Counted from the first letter of the stretch, positions 24,543-37,815 are shown. The stretch is 64,000 bases of DNA from Lampris incognitus (GCF_029633865.1 NC_079224.1:24298895-24362894); one strand, 5' to 3'. Notes: generated from the letters alone by a model not told the origin. Program-made: numbers and translations.

Positions 24543-27416
24543 ATTTGTATGATTATAGACCTGGCAATTCTTGAGCAGTTCCGTGCTGCTCCTGTCTGAG
24601 TACACACAAATGGCTCATGGCCTTATCTCCACCTGATTGCTTCTCTCTGTGTCCATGATATAGTATGAAAGGCACACACGGCACTCGTAAACTTTTAAAC
24701 TAAAAACAAACACACACACATGCACTTGTTACGTACACACTTAAATTCAATGCACACATAAATTACCCAGGGAACGGTCTCATCTGATGCTTAACAGAGC
24801 CTTAACAAGTAGAGAGAGCTCAAATATGACTGATTCATTTACACCCGTAAGAATCAATGGCATACTTTCAGATAATTGTCGATTGCAATCAACTATATTT
24901 GGTGATTTGCTTCAGTTCGAAGATTTTATTTAGAACTTGGGTGAAGTCACACGGTTTTGTTTTGTTTTTTTCCAGTTTTGAAACAAATAAATGACTGCAA
25001 ACTGTTCTTTTGGTGCTACATTTTTATAGTCTGTGTTGGACTCAGATGAATCAGGAAAAAGCAGACCCTTGAGAAATCGAGAAAAAATCTCAAAGGTTTT
25101 AGGCTATGCCATCAGTCCATTCATTCATTTGTGTCGTCCTCCATCCGAAGGTTGACTTTCTCTTGAGTTGTTCATATCTTCTCTTCTCCGCTCCATCTCT
25201 TTATGTCATCTAGCCACATTATGCATTGTCTTCCCACTACCTCCCTTCCAAAAGCCTCGTCATCAGCCTTCCACTGGACCCTCTCAGAATGTGCCCCGCA
25301 AACTCAAATTTTCTCTTTGCAGTTTTCTTCATGATATACCTGTCTTCTCCTACCGGGTCCAGAACCTTATCATTCTTCTCCGGCTGATCTCAAGCATTCT
25401 CCTGTAGCACCATATTTCAACTGCATTTACCCTTTTTGCTTCCTCTGTCAATGTCCACGTCTCATATCCATATGTAAGAACAGAAAAGATATCGGTTTCG
25501 ATGATCTTTTTCTTTACTGCAATGTTGATGTTGCTTCTCCGAGGTTCTTTACTCTCCAAAAAAAAAAAAAAATTTTGCTTGTCCAGTTCTGCATTTAATT
25601 TCCTCCATACATCTTCCATTTTCATAGATCCAACTTTCCAGGTATTTGTATTTGTGCACTTGCTCTAATTCTGAATTCTCCAGTTTAATTTTGATCTTAT
25701 CAATTTTCCCATAATCACTACTTTGGTCTTTTTGCTGTTCAATGTCATTCTGTATCTCTTGCAAGCCTGATTTACATCTTTTAATATTTCTAACATGACA
25801 TCAAATTGTTACAAAATCCCTGAAAAGTCAATTAGGCAACTGAATGTTGGAGTTAATTATGCCTGATTATTTAGCTTTAGTTTGGTTCATTAGGGAAAAA
25901 AAATCATTGCAAAGGTTGCAACGAAAACTAATTTAACACGGGGGGGGGGGCTTTCTTCCTGGCTACTGCTTTTATACATGGTACTTCTCTAACATAAATA
26001 TATACTCCAAGGGCACATGAATATTATTACCTCTACCTTTTCCATGTGTTGGCTTTGATCAAACCCTCACTTGTAGTTTCTTTTCTCATTGACAGTCATG
26101 GACTTTAAGTCTATTATAATGCTGTGCTCAGCCAAGATACATTTAAATTCTACTTTGATTGATGAACTTTGTGATGACTTTCTACCATATTGGGCTTATG
26201 TTAGCATGTTGCACATGGTCGCAGCGGCATAGATACATCAGGCCAATATTGATATTCACTTTGAAAGCCTTTTTTCTTTTTTTCCTCAATCAGCTTTGAT
26301 AATAATCCCCTCTGGCTGCACTCTCGTTTGCCTTTGTCTTGTCACATGTCCGGCCGGTATTCTATGATTTCTTTAGTACCCCGGTTAACTCCTCCACTCC
26401 CTCCATCTTTCCATCCCTCCGTCATGAATAATTTGGTTGAGCCGTCTTATCTGTCTGCTGCATGGCAGCTGTGTTGTTAGTCTGAGCTCTATTGTTCAGG
26501 CCAGCTGAATAATGGATGGTCCCACTGCAACACTAGACCCCGGGGGGGAACTGGAGATTAGCCAACAGTACACCTACACAGGTAGATGGGACGGGGGTGG
26601 GTGGGTGAGACGGGGGGGGGTGGAGATCAACAGCTTGCCAAAAGACAGGTGGAGGTGTACACACAGGTAGAGGTGTGCCCAGCTAGCGACATACACACAG
26701 CAGGAACATTCACGGCAAAAAGTATGCGTACAGTGAAGGAAGGCATGTTCAAGTCTCATATCTTCACTTGACCCAGTTGGTGATGGCTTTCGCAGCAGGT
26801 ATAGCACAAGAGTAAAATGATATAAAATAGTCACCAGTGCAAGCTACCTGCGTAGATTTTGCTCAGGCAGTTAGGCAGGTGGGACAAGGCGAAATAACTT
26901 CTAATAGTTGTTCGGCAGGAGTACAAGTTATGAGTTTTACCGCCCCTCTATCATAGCAGAGGGTTCGCTCAGTGATTGTCGTCGGAGTATATTTGGCTGT
27001 GTCTATGTTGGTCTGTACAAAAGAGGTTGATGTTTATAAATAGATTTCCCTCACAAAACTGCCCTCTTCTCAGATGGTCAGAGACGTATCGGAGAATTTT
27101 TAGTCTTCCCTCATCGCTTCCTGTCTGCTATGCACATGTATGCTGTAGTTATTGTCTAAAATTCAGTCATTTTTACATGTGTATTTGTGTCACAAATGCA
27201 CTAGTATGTGTCTCATCTTCTCATCTGTTGTGTATGCACAACAACCTGTATTGTGTGCGTTTATGTTTTAGGTTGTCAGATGTGTCGTCAGTGGTGCGGG
27301 AGGCGCTGCAGTGCCCGGCATCAGAGGAATACCTGGACACACTGATGCAGCAGCTCGGTCTACAGCAACAAGATCTGCTGAGTTTAGTCCATCTGATCAA
27401 AACACCAGGCCCTTGA
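3757..27416 (+). CDS. rpap2: RNA polymerase II-associated protein 2 (Rtr1-type CTD phosphatase)
   Basis: RPAP2/Rtr1 removes Ser5 phosphate from the Pol II C-terminal domain and helps Pol II import (family knowledge). Twelve exons in phase: 3757-3808, 4096-4141, 4330-4444, 5656-5754, 18714-18779, 18890-18978, 19134-19169, 19345-20563, 20787-20893, 21479-21559, 22614-22682, 27272-27416; about 707 residues (human 612). Rtr1 zinc-finger ligands are Cys93 and Cys98 ([13 protein letters not shown]) and Cys129 and Cys133 ([11 protein letters not shown]). The large exon 8 encodes an acidic, low-complexity middle with [15 protein letters not shown] and [16 protein letters not shown]. Exons 9-12 encode the conserved C-terminal region ([26 protein letters not shown]). 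The exon 1 donor is uncertain: GTCGGT at 3809 gives [11 protein letters not shown], while GTAAAA at 3791 also keeps phase. Intron 4 is swollen to 13 kb by transposons. Confidence 0.95.
4630..4775 (+). mobile_element. 3' fragment of a fish SINE/L2-like repeat with (ATGG)n tail
   Basis: The segment with GGTGTCTCCCCGCCTGCC, GGGATAGGCTCCAGCATCC and a terminal (GATG)n run recurs in reverse orientation at 48277-48420 and 51468-51602. The tetranucleotide tail is typical of LINE-mobilised fish SINEs. It lies in rpap2 intron 3. Confidence 0.7.
5041..5285. repeat. long inverted repeat (foldback element) in rpap2 intron 3
   Basis: The arm at about 5041-5103 is repeated as its reverse complement at about 5221-5285 with few mismatches (for example CACCTTCTTAAATAATGGCC against GGCCATTATTTTAAGAAGGTG). 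The roughly 117-bp spacer also contains a direct repeat, CAGAATAAACTGACA, at about 5098 and 5187. It looks like a small foldback element or MITE; no protein is encoded. Confidence 0.8.
5785..8930 (-). mobile_element. degenerate RTE-clade LINE, rpap2 intron 4
   Basis: Minus-strand fragments read in the right order from 8930 down. They are an RTE-like 5' leader, an apurinic endonuclease ([30 protein letters not shown]), a linker, a reverse transcriptase ([48 protein letters not shown]) and a C-terminal block ([20 protein letters not shown]). The catalytic FADD box is intact, but the frame is broken at least seven times, so the copy is dead. The clade call rests on the [11 protein letters not shown] and ERWRYALE blocks. 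Confidence 0.88.
9412..9612 (-). mobile_element. tRNA-derived SINE, near full length
   Basis: On the minus strand it starts GGGGTGCCCCGGTGGCTCAC, a tRNA-like head with a B box resembling GTTCGAATCC, followed by a body ending in an A-rich tail (T run at about 9420-9433). Flanking TGCACTTTT/TGCACTCTTT (9399, 9613) is a likely target-site duplication. It is the same family as 746-861 and 17609-17811. Confidence 0.85.
9712..10640 (-). mobile_element. hAT (Charlie/ZBED5-like) transposon fragment 1
   Basis: The left end begins CAGTGGTTCTCAAAC, a hAT/Charlie-type terminus. The minus-strand frame 10526-10224 encodes a transposase C-terminal piece with [25 protein letters not shown] and [19 protein letters not shown], matching the hAT dimerisation region of ZBED5/SCAND3-like proteins. 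Only about 100 residues are open, so it is a pseudogene. Confidence 0.8.
10800..15062 (-). mobile_element. degenerate L1-like LINE (ORF2 and G-rich 3' UTR)
   Basis: Minus-strand pieces in order from 14520 down: reverse transcriptase with [43 protein letters not shown] and VDDIML (13852-13547), YLGLQIP and [16 protein letters not shown] (12668-12276), and a C-terminal cysteine region [18 protein letters not shown] (11639-11112). The 10800-11080 stretch is C-rich on plus, hence G-rich on the coding strand, as in L1 3' UTRs. The ORF is broken by stops, frameshifts and an inserted second LINE (12626-13611). Confidence 0.85.
12626..13611 (+). mobile_element. 5'-truncated non-LTR retrotransposon inserted in the L1-like element
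   Basis: The plus strand encodes the second half of a reverse transcriptase ([35 protein letters not shown]) and a C-terminal domain ([34 protein letters not shown]). It ends in an A-rich AATAAATGGATGAA tail. The clade is probably I/Nimb-like and is not certain. Flanking TATTTTGTA at about 12617 and 13612 is the target-site duplication. Confidence 0.85.
15176..15530 (+). mobile_element. fish interspersed repeat (tail TTTATTTGTATAGCCCAAT)
   Basis: TTTATTTGTATAGCCCAATA followed by CTCCCTAAAAAACCCC and GAAACCTCAGGGAGAGCA is a repeat block that recurs. Short end fragments are at 4194-4218 and 21096-21124, and a reverse copy at 39360-39581. It is nested in hAT fragment 2. Non-coding; the class is uncertain (SINE-like or LINE 3' end). 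Confidence 0.65.
15885..16205 (+). repeat. tandem repeat, about 130-bp unit, three copies
   Basis: GAGTCTGTACCATCCTG recurs at about 15919, 16053 and 16179 (last copy GTGCC). Each is followed by TTCATTCA, AATAACACTG, a G run and GACAGGCAGT. Period is about 126-134 bp. A shorter repeat of about 58 bp (CATCTGACTCAGGCTCATTG) precedes it at 15722-15830. Confidence 0.8.
17609..17811 (-). mobile_element. tRNA-derived SINE inside the Tc1-like relic
   Basis: Same family as 9412-9612. On the minus strand it runs from GGGGGCGCCCTAGCGGCTCA through a B box (GGGTTCGAATCC) to an A-rich tail. The target-site duplication ATCACAATTTT (17598-17608 and 17812-17822) is exact, and removing the SINE rejoins the Tc1 sequence. 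Confidence 0.88.
20894..20925. repeat. (GT)n microsatellite forming the rpap2 exon 9 donor
   Basis: The GT run starts at the first base of intron 9, so the 5' splice site is the first dinucleotide of the repeat. Confidence 0.95.
23090..23545 (+). mobile_element. full-length tRNA-derived SINE (about 455 bp), rpap2 intron 11
   Basis: The tRNA-like head GTCCGGGTAGTGTAGCGG carries a perfect Pol III B box, GGTTCGAATCC (about 23148-23158). A long unique body follows, then an A-rich tail. An exact 12-bp target-site duplication TTTCAAATTCAT lies at 23078-23089 and 23546-23557. A reverse copy of the same family is at 49561-50016. It is different from the family at 9412. Confidence 0.92.
24465..24542. 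repeat. (GT)n microsatellite, rpap2 intron 11
   Basis: GT run of about 78 bp with a short interruption (TTTGCATGC) near 24505. Confidence 0.95.
25140..25800 (-). mobile_element. non-LTR reverse transcriptase C-terminal fragment
   Basis: Minus-strand frames contain [19 protein letters not shown] (25764-25549) and [20 protein letters not shown] with [11 protein letters not shown] (25625-25350). These are the post-catalytic YLG-like and YGCETW blocks of LINE reverse transcriptases. The frame is broken at an A run near 25560. It is a 5'-truncated dead copy in rpap2 intron 11. Confidence 0.75.
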
Positions 27417-27417
27417 G

Positions 27418-27424
27418 ACACACA

Positions 27425-27459
<35 letters not shown>
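27418..27459. repeat. (CA)n tract in the rpap2 3' UTR
   Basis: An imperfect CA repeat begins 2 bp after the rpap2 stop codon and occupies most of the proximal 3' UTR. Confidence 0.95.
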
Positions 27460-27483
27460 TATGACTGACTAAAATATATGGAA

Positions 27484-27489
27484 AATAAA
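27484..27489 (+). other. rpap2 polyadenylation signal AATAAA
   Basis: Canonical AATAAA 68 bp after the stop codon, implying a very short 3' UTR. Confidence 0.65.
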
Positions 27490-27949
27490 ATCACAACAGC
27501 TATTGTCATAATTTATTTCACGTATTTTATATGTATTTTCTTCTGTCTATGAATTTTCGGAAGGGAAAAGTGAGTATATATCACACATTCTGAAGTAATA
27601 TAAGAAAAATCATAGCGTATAGCTTGGAATACCATCCTCCCTTGATTAGGTTGCTTTTTTCGGGCTAAAAATTGCTTCTGAAATAATACACCCAAAAAGG
27701 CAACATGATGTACCAAACTCATTGTAATTTGTTTACGCTAATGCACGGTACCAAACTAAGTACAGGTTTTAACTCGGGTGAGGTCAATATCTTCTACTAT
27801 TACTGCTAGACTGGGTTCGGGTGAGGTCAATATGTTTATATAGATATATATAAAACAGTCCGCTCCCTGTGCACGTCTAAATCAGTTCAAAGGCGCGTTA
27901 AAGACCCCTGAATGTTTAACTTTTAAAGCTTCTGTCATGTGAAATAAAT

Positions 27950-28320
27950 CACACCCATGTCTTCTTCATCCGTCGCGTGAAAACGCCATGTGGCCGCGCT
28001 GCGCCGCAGGAGCGCGCGGAGCAATAAACGTGACGCTATTTCTCCCGGCTGCCTTCACACGAGGCTTTATGGGGCCATAAGCTCATTTGCCGAGGCTGGA
28101 TGTTAACACAACATGGATGTGGAAATGTTTGGTTATGGCCAGGTGGTTCGCGCTAGAAGACGTTGTTCATTTCCATCCGGGAGGTTTTATTTTGACCTGC
28201 CATGGAAACTGGGACGTGATTGATGGCCTCGGTTAACTTCCGTCGACTCGGCCTATGTAAATGAAATGAACGAGCGTTTATCAGAACGGACGAGTGTAAT
28301 CGTGAAAATCGAAATAGTCT
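27950..28320. promoter_or_regulatory. CpG-rich unique island between rpap2 and gfi1, possible enhancer
   Basis: This stretch has no long ORF, no repeat match in the window, and a base composition unlike its AT-rich flanks. It holds possible factor sites, among them an E-box-like CAGGTGG near 28140 and an octamer-like ATGTAAAT near 28254. It lies 0.4-0.8 kb downstream of the gfi1 stop. Enhancer function is inference only. Confidence 0.3.
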
Positions 28321-28738
28321 TATACCTGAAATGATTGTGCCTACGGTTTTTTTTTGTTTTTTTTAATTTAGGTTATTTCGTTTTAAATTTGCCTCGCATA
28401 GTAAACCGTCGTCGTTTTTAAATTAAAAATGTCAAATTTTAAAATGCAATACTGCTGCTTTAATAAGGTGCATTATCAGCAACTAATTAGCATAACGGTG
28501 TGGTTTAAAACGTGCCGTTGGTACCGCAGGCCCATTTGCTGTGGCGAATTTGAGAAATGAGCTACAGGGGTGACAAACTCGTTTATTCCTATATCAGCCA
28601 ATATGAAAGCCTAAATGATTAGCTGGACAGTGTGGACTATATGCTAAATATGTTACAGCAAACACCAATAACAGCCTATTATGACATGCGTTACAGCCAC
28701 GGGGGGGGGGGGTCCTGTTTGAATCGAAGCACGTCTCC

Positions 28739-30742
<2,004 letters not shown>

Positions 30743-33620
30743 AGTCGGTCTCTTTGGGACCAGTCCGAGTCTCGATGCGCTGCGTCAGTAGCGTTCTGTG
30801 ATGAAATCCTCTCCCACCACACTGCCCTGACCTTATCTCTAGAAAGATTTTGAACACCATTGGTCGATAAGAGATCCTGGATTTTTGGCAGTCGATTACG
30901 CATGCGCAAAGCAAATGTATCGTTTACCAGGTGTCGCTGGGCAGGTGGCCAAAAAAAAAAAGACCACCGTGGCCGAAGGGTCTCTCGGTGGGTATATTAT
31001 TTAAAACGGAAAAAACCCTAACCTTTCATTTATAGAAGAGGTGTCTAAATGAAATGTAGACCACTTTCTAACAGGACGCCTTCGCCTTAAATTTGGTGAA
31101 TTCACCGAGATTAGACTCGCGCGCAGAGCCGCCCGGTTAAGATCGATGATGGGACTTAAATTAAAGTTTGTAAGTCATCTATCGGAAGAAACCTACGTCT
31201 AAGCCTATCTTAATAGGTATAAGTTAATACTTTTTACCAAAAAAAACACGTTCGAAACTCTACATACGTCTAAACCCGTCTAATCTGAGTGTGATTGGGA
31301 ATTTGCACAATCAACGCAAATTCCCAGTTTCCACGGAGCAGCACGGTGCTGGTGGGAATAACGACCCGGCTGTCCCAGTAAGCGGATCCCTGCTGAGCCG
31401 GCGGGGGCTCCGCTACGTCGGCTCACCCCGGCTATTTAAACCGTGTTGTCGTGTATCATCAGAGCGGCTCCGTCGTGTAGCGCACCGGGGGGGAAACAAA
31501 ACAAAACAAAAAAAAAGTTTTCACTTTCGCCCAGAAATCAGTAAACTCCAAATGAAAATCATTGCTAAGCTTGGAGGGGGTGTTCAAGGTTGGGCGAAAG
31601 CAAAGCGATATCGAGCCTTTTTTTTTTTTTGCTTATGTGAGAAAAGGTGTTGTTTGATGCACCTGTAACCGGTCCTGCAGGTGGAGATAGCCGCAGCAAG
31701 GCGGAACACATGGTCCATACTCACACTGTAGTTATCCGGGCTCTCGCTGAGCACGAGCACAAGCCTCGGCTTTCAAACTCGCATCCTGCTGAAATGTCGT
31801 TGTAGTAAAAGACCGATATGCGCACTTATTCTCATTAGCCATTTAGGTGCGCGCTCTCTCTCTCTCTCCCTCTCTGTCTGTCTGTCTGTCTCTACTTATG
31901 TAGCGTCTATAATAAAGCGGGGATTTTCAAAAATGAATGTTTTGTCACGTTACCAAGCCTAGTAAAAGAAAAAAAAGAAAAGAAGATAGTCCCCCACCCC
32001 ACCTCCAGGCATCCTGTTACTGTCATGACACACAGAACCATCATTTGCTATGAGTAAACATTTTTTTTTTTTTTTTAAATTGAGCCGCACAACACTGTCA
32101 TGTGAAATGTCCCTTTACAAGATGGTCAGATCCCCCCCCTAAAATAATCTCTGTACCCACCGACTCATCTGAGGCACGTACGAAATAAGTGATTCGTGCA
32201 GTCACGTGGCGAGATCATACCGAACTTTCCCTGTCCTGTCTGTGACATGTGTCTTTCTGACGTCATTTCAAGACGTACAGTCACCGCGAAAGAGAGCGCG
32301 CGCGAGAGAGAGAGAGAGAAGGGAGAGAGAGAGAGAGATCTGTGCTTTTTTTTATAGCTGACATGAAAATCCAATGTGGTCCTGTCTGACATAAGTCGAG
32401 GGGTCACAGAAGCCCTGTTTGATACTCACATCACATTTGACCTCAGATGATCCTGTTTCCATATGAGTACATGTATGCGTCAGTACCTGCTCTATTCTTC
32501 TCCGTTGTATGACAGTAACTGCAGTAATTCGGCGGGCTGTGTGGGTTATTTTGTTGTTGCTATCTGCAAAATAAGCTCGGTCCTGCCATGTGACATGGGG
32601 CAGAGGGGGAGAGCCACGCCGAAAAGCAGAACAAGCGTGACAATGCAGAAAAGCCCTGCGAGGTAACTCGCAACAGGAAATCAACCAGAGAATTGAGGAG
32701 ACACTTTTATCAGTGCTGTGATAGTTACACCCCCCCCACACACACACACACGCGCACCCGGCCTTGATTCTCACTCTTCAGTCCTCACATCAAGTATGTG
32801 ATTGAAATAGAAGCCAAGTCCCCTTGATACAGCGCATGAGGTTTCCCCGGTCTTCATCTTCTCGGAGGTGCAGGGGGCAGTTATGGAAATAAACACACAC
32901 CTGGGCCTCTGACCGTGCAGCGCGGCCCTCGCTTCCGAGGCCCACGCCGCTGCAATGAGCCGGGGAGAACGTGAGTGTGTGAGTGACTGTCATGAGATTT
33001 ATTTTTAACTGAGGTTATGGGTTTCACACCACATGCATGTGAAAGCTGAGTGTTCAAAGGTTCCAGCGAGTCTTATAATCGTCCTTCATTTAGCTGTTTT
33101 GATTAAATGTTGTTTTTTTGGGTTTTGTTTTTTTTCCAAATCCCTGATTGTTGCAAAATGACGCTGATGTCCCGTTGTTGAATTCTACAGTTAAGGATCG
33201 AGTCGATACCCATGATGTGAGGTAAACTCGAAGGTGTAGATAAAACTCTCAGCTGCAGTGTGTACAGATAAGGCAAACACTGGCCAGGATGGAAATGCAT
33301 GTATTGATTTCTGCTGCGTTTTCTTGGGTGGGTGGGGGGGTGTCAAAAGTGAAGCGCATTTCACACGCTTTGCTGTTTGCTGTGAATTCAGATGACAAAG
33401 GCATGCGAATACAAAAATGGAAAAAGGCTGGGGAAGAAAAAAAAACGAGTTTTCACTGAGATTAATCCCACACCGTGATCCCATGTGAAAACCATGCAGT
33501 TGGTCAGCGAGCCGGGCCAGTACGTCTGCATCCTCCACATGTTGTGACAGCCCATCGAAAAACCACATACTGCTAGCTTATCCTCTCACAGGTTCCTCTG
33601 GCCCCAAAACTACACCCACA
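30743..33620. other. gfi1 upstream region
   Basis: Intergenic sequence with no supportable ORF. A TATTTAAA element in GC-rich context lies near 31434. CT and GA tracts lie at 31855-31892 and 32290-32338. A 5' non-coding exon of gfi1 could lie here but cannot be placed. Confidence 0.4.
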
Positions 33621-33626
33621 CTGTGT

Positions 33627-33627
<1 letters not shown>

Positions 33628-33716
<89 letters not shown>

Positions 33717-33961
33717 CTGGTTTCACTATCCTTGTGCGGACCCCTTATTGACTACATTTCCTAGCCCTTAACCCTAACACTACATGCCTAACCCTAACCT
33801 TAACCTAACCCTAATTCTAACCGTAACCCTAAAACCAAGTCCTAACCCTAAGATAGACGCTTTTCCTTGTGAGGACCTCTGAAATGTTCACACAAAGTAG
33901 GTGCTGTCAGGATTTGCTGTCCTAATGAGGACATTTGGTCCACACAAGGATAGCTAAACAT

Positions 33962-34017
<56 letters not shown>
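33628..34017. repeat. inverted-repeat element between two (CA)n tracts
   Basis: CA runs at 33628-33714 and 33963-34017 bracket a 230-bp element whose ends are inverted: CTATCCTTGTGCGGACC near 33728 and GGTCCACACAAGGATAG near 33936. The interior has degenerate CCCTAA units (33775-33850). It is probably a MITE-like fish repeat; no coding potential. Confidence 0.7.
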
Positions 34018-34020
<3 letters not shown>

Positions 34021-34301
34021 CTCTCTCTCGCTCTCACACACACACATACATCCTCTCACTGTGTCTCACCCGGCTCTCTTTCTCTTTCTCTTTCTGTTAG
34101 TGGGATTTTAGTCGTGCATCCGTGTTCAACCACAGCCCCCTGGGAGCGACCAGCCCAGTCTGACCCACTCCTCAGCCGGCCCGACTGCAGCCACCAGATA
34201 GGGACTGAGTGGGAACATGAAGAATGATTTATTGAACACCCCTTAACCACAAGGCAGTTCTTCTTTCTTTCACACAGGAGGTTTATAACACCTTGTTTTT
34301 T

Positions 34302-34303
<2 letters not shown>

Positions 34304-34389
<86 letters not shown>
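34304..34389. repeat. (CT)n microsatellite
   Basis: Pure CT run of about 86 bp in the gfi1-rpl5 intergenic region. Confidence 0.98.
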
Positions 34390-34392
<3 letters not shown>

Positions 34393-34399
34393 TATTCTC

Positions 34400-35736
34400 A
34401 CTTCAAATCTTTCGTTCGGGGTCAGTAAAAAAAAAGGGGGGGTGTGGGGTTGCAGTATTTTGCACCAGTCAGTTTATTCATGCTCATTTTGTCTATCTAG
34501 TGAGTCCAAAGGATTTTTTTTTTAAATCATGTTCCCGGCTTGATGTAGGTTCTGTTATCTCTGACCTGGTTGGATTCTGAATGAAAGAAACCTTTTCCCT
34601 TCACTCCGGGACGCCGGGGCGTAATGTTTCATTCGGTTGCGTTTAAAAGACGTGCATTTAAGTCAGGATAAAGCGGCCGGTGGGAGCCGGCTTGTCTTTT
34701 GGTTGAGGATCGCAAGTGTAGTACCGCTCCCCAAAAATGAACCAAACGCCAAGCTGATTCTGAAGTGGTGCTTAGGCCACGGTGAAATGGTGTGATTTCC
34801 AGGAATGACGGCGAAAACCCTGACGGGAGCACATTGCTAAGGCCCACCGAACAACTCCTTGGGTATATGCCATAAACAGTCCATATATCACTGGTGTGGA
34901 GGCCCTCATCCATCACAGTGATCAACAGCTCAATCCTTGTTCACCAACTAGTCTGTTTCTGGTTGTAAATTTCACACACACCCCCTCCCCTCCTCTCCAA
35001 ATACTCCAAATCTAGCAGGAGACATTGCTCTGCAGACGTGCAGAAACCCGCTCACTTGCTTCCTGGTCATTGTGTCTTTGTGCATTTCTGGGGGACCGGG
35101 ACAGCCATTTGAACGGTTAAAGGTCAGCAGCCATATAGTTCAGCCTAAGTTTCCCCCCGAGTTTGCGGGACATAGGAGTGGTAAGTCGGTGCAGATTGTG
35201 TGTGATAGATTACCCCCCCTATGCGGACCTACAATATTTCCTGTTACAGAAATGACCTGATGTTAGAGACGTGTCCTCTGCCCTACTCTTGTTCCACGTT
35301 AGCATAAAATGTCATAACGACCTCCGTCCAGATTTCATCATCAGACTTTTTGTCTTCTGTGTATAAATACCTGTTGCTAAAAACGTTTCCTCACCTTGTA
35401 ATGAAATGTTCCTCCACCTCAGTCCATGGTGAGCTGTTTGGCTTGGATTTCCACACCATGACAAGTGGGAGTTTCCTTTAATGATGTGCTGAAATCTGTT
35501 GTCTGGCATGACAAGATTTTCTTTTCTTTTTCTTTTATCTCACACTGTTGGCCGACTTCTTTCTGTTTCTGCATGAGGTGTAAAGGCGTCTCAGTTTTGG
35601 TGAAGATGAAAACGCATTCCCCTCTTCGTCTCAGTGTCATTCAGTGCTGTTTCTGATTTCTGTTTATCGTATATCTCCCTGTGTATTTTCACAGTTATCA
35701 TTGCAGAGTTTCGTTTCAATCTTCTTTTGGTTTCAC
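34400..35736. other. intergenic DNA, nothing recognised
   Basis: Short unrelated frames only, no splice-consistent exons and no match to other repeats in the window. Confidence 0.4.
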
Positions 35737-36112
35737 AGCACGGTGGCCCAGTGGTTAGCACTGTAGCCTCACAGCAAGAAGGTCCTGGGTTCGAACCCCA
35801 GGCCGCCCGGGGTCCTTTCTGTGTGGAGTTTGCATGTTCTCCCCATGTCTGTGTAGATTTCCTCCAGATGCTCCAGTTTCCTCCCACCATCAAAAAGACA
35901 TGCATGTTAGGGTTAATACTCCTGTCTGTGCCCATGAGCAAGGCAATGGACAGAAGAACTGGAGTTGGTCTCCAGGTGCTGCAGCTGCCCACTGCTCCTA
36001 GCTACACAACTAGGATGGGTTAAATGCAGAGAACAAATTTCATCTGTATGCATGTACAAAATGACTAATAAAGAGTATTCTATTCCTATTCTATTCTATT
36101 CTATTCTATTAA
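35737..36112 (+). mobile_element. tRNA-derived SINE with (ATTCT)n tail
   Basis: The head CACGGTGGCCCAGTGGTTAG and B box GGGTTCGAACCCC are tRNA-like; the body includes GTGTGGAGTTTGCATGTTCT. The tail is a TATTC pentamer repeat (36080-36110). The head resembles that of the SINE at 48277-48720, but the 3' part differs. Confidence 0.85.
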
Positions 36113-37815
36113 CTCAGCAGACATGTCATCTGCTCAGCCTGTTCACCCCCCCCCCCGTAAAACCCTATTGGGTAGACTCCAGTATCATATCAGTATTGTT
36201 TTAATAAAGAATTGATAACGCTGCAGTGTAGTGTTACCACAGACTTTCCTGCCATCAAGAGTGACTTTGCCGTTCTTATCGAGCATCAAAAACACCAGGG
36301 AGGGTTATTCTCTGTCCTGCTTCGACAAAAAGCGGATTTTGTCGGGAGCCTTTCATGCATTTCACTAAATTTACTGAACTGAAAGTACACGCGTTTTGCT
36401 TTTGGTTTTTTCTTGGAGGACAACGCATTTAAATGGTAATGTGATGCAACACTGAATGATACATACTGACGCCTTTTGATTGGGTTCATTTCTTTTGCAT
36501 GAAGATCTTTCCCAGCATCTTGCTCTGAGTGCAAAAAAAATAAGTTCTTCGACACAGATACCATGCATGTAATATTGGCCTGACGGAGGATGCCGATATT
36601 ACAATCAGTGCTTCTGAACTCATTCCTGACCCCCGTGACCTCTATGAATGACAGTGACCGCTCTGTATGGCATCATGCGAATGACGCTTACCGCTCATGT
36701 TAATCACAGCAGAGGAGTGTTTCACGATGCCCGTCAGCAGCATCCTTCTCTGGGAAAAGGAGGATCCACGTTGCGAGAGGGGTGTTGCCTCTTACTGACT
36801 GTAGCTGGTGTGCTAGGCTGTCAGACTACAGCATGATGACACTGAGCGAGGCCTGAGTAATGCTACTGACTTATAATCTGATTTATCCTATATAGGCATG
36901 TTCACAGTGATGAAATCCTAAGACGCTTCGCTCAGGGAACCGACCATGACCATTTTGGAGGTCTGGTCACCTCAGGAAGAAGAGAGAGTTTTTGCAGATT
37001 CTGATTCAGACTAGTGTGTGTAATTTTAAAAGAGGACCCACCTCATTTGTCAACTTCCCTTGGGTTGAAAAACTAAAAATCTGAGATTTGTTCATTATGA
37101 CATCTTTAGCCCAACCCAAAAGCATTCTTTGGAACCGCTGAATTTTGTAACACAGAGGGATGACTTATCACTGCAGAGTTGAGGAAGCCCGCATGCCTGC
37201 AATGCTCGAACCACCCAAGAGTTGCAGAATAAGTGACTAACAGGAAGATAATACTGGCCGAGTGGTGTAACATGACTAAAATAGTATGTGAGGCAGCTGA
37301 ACTGATTCTCTTCACATCGGGTATAATATTATCTATAGCCCATAAACCATGTTAAACTGTGCAGTAACAGGATGGGTAGCAGGAGAGAACTCTCCCCAGA
37401 TGTGATATGTTACATATTGATGGCGAGGGGGCACACCGGTGATAAAGAAAAAAGACTCCTCTCCAACAATTTGGGCTCAGGCCTCAAGCATGGCAAGCAT
37501 CTGTGGCTGCTGTTCCTTGTTGCTTACCCTGCCCGGTGAGGGTGGTAAAAATAAAAGGAAACTTTCTCCCAGGGATCTCAATAAAGTAGCCGAGGCCAGG
37601 AGACTCCTCTTTCTCCTTTGACTCTATTTGAGACATGGTTTACTGGTTGCATTAGATGCACTTGTCCAGCTGACGAGAAGGCCTGTCGGTTAAACCCTCC
37701 TGACCTGCACAGGAAAAAATATGCTAGGAAAAGTTGAAGAGTAGCACTCTTCGTTCCTTCCCCTGGGACTAGAGCAAGGTAACTAAAACCGCAATTGCTC
37801 TGGCCATGTTTGTTT
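36113..37815. other. intergenic DNA, nothing recognised
   Basis: No gene or clear repeat seen; in particular no EVI5-like TBC-domain exon on either strand. Confidence 0.4.

Noticed and set aside
33775-33850. Interstitial telomere array
   Set aside because: The CCCTAA units are few and degenerate and lie inside a small inverted-repeat element, not a true telomeric array.
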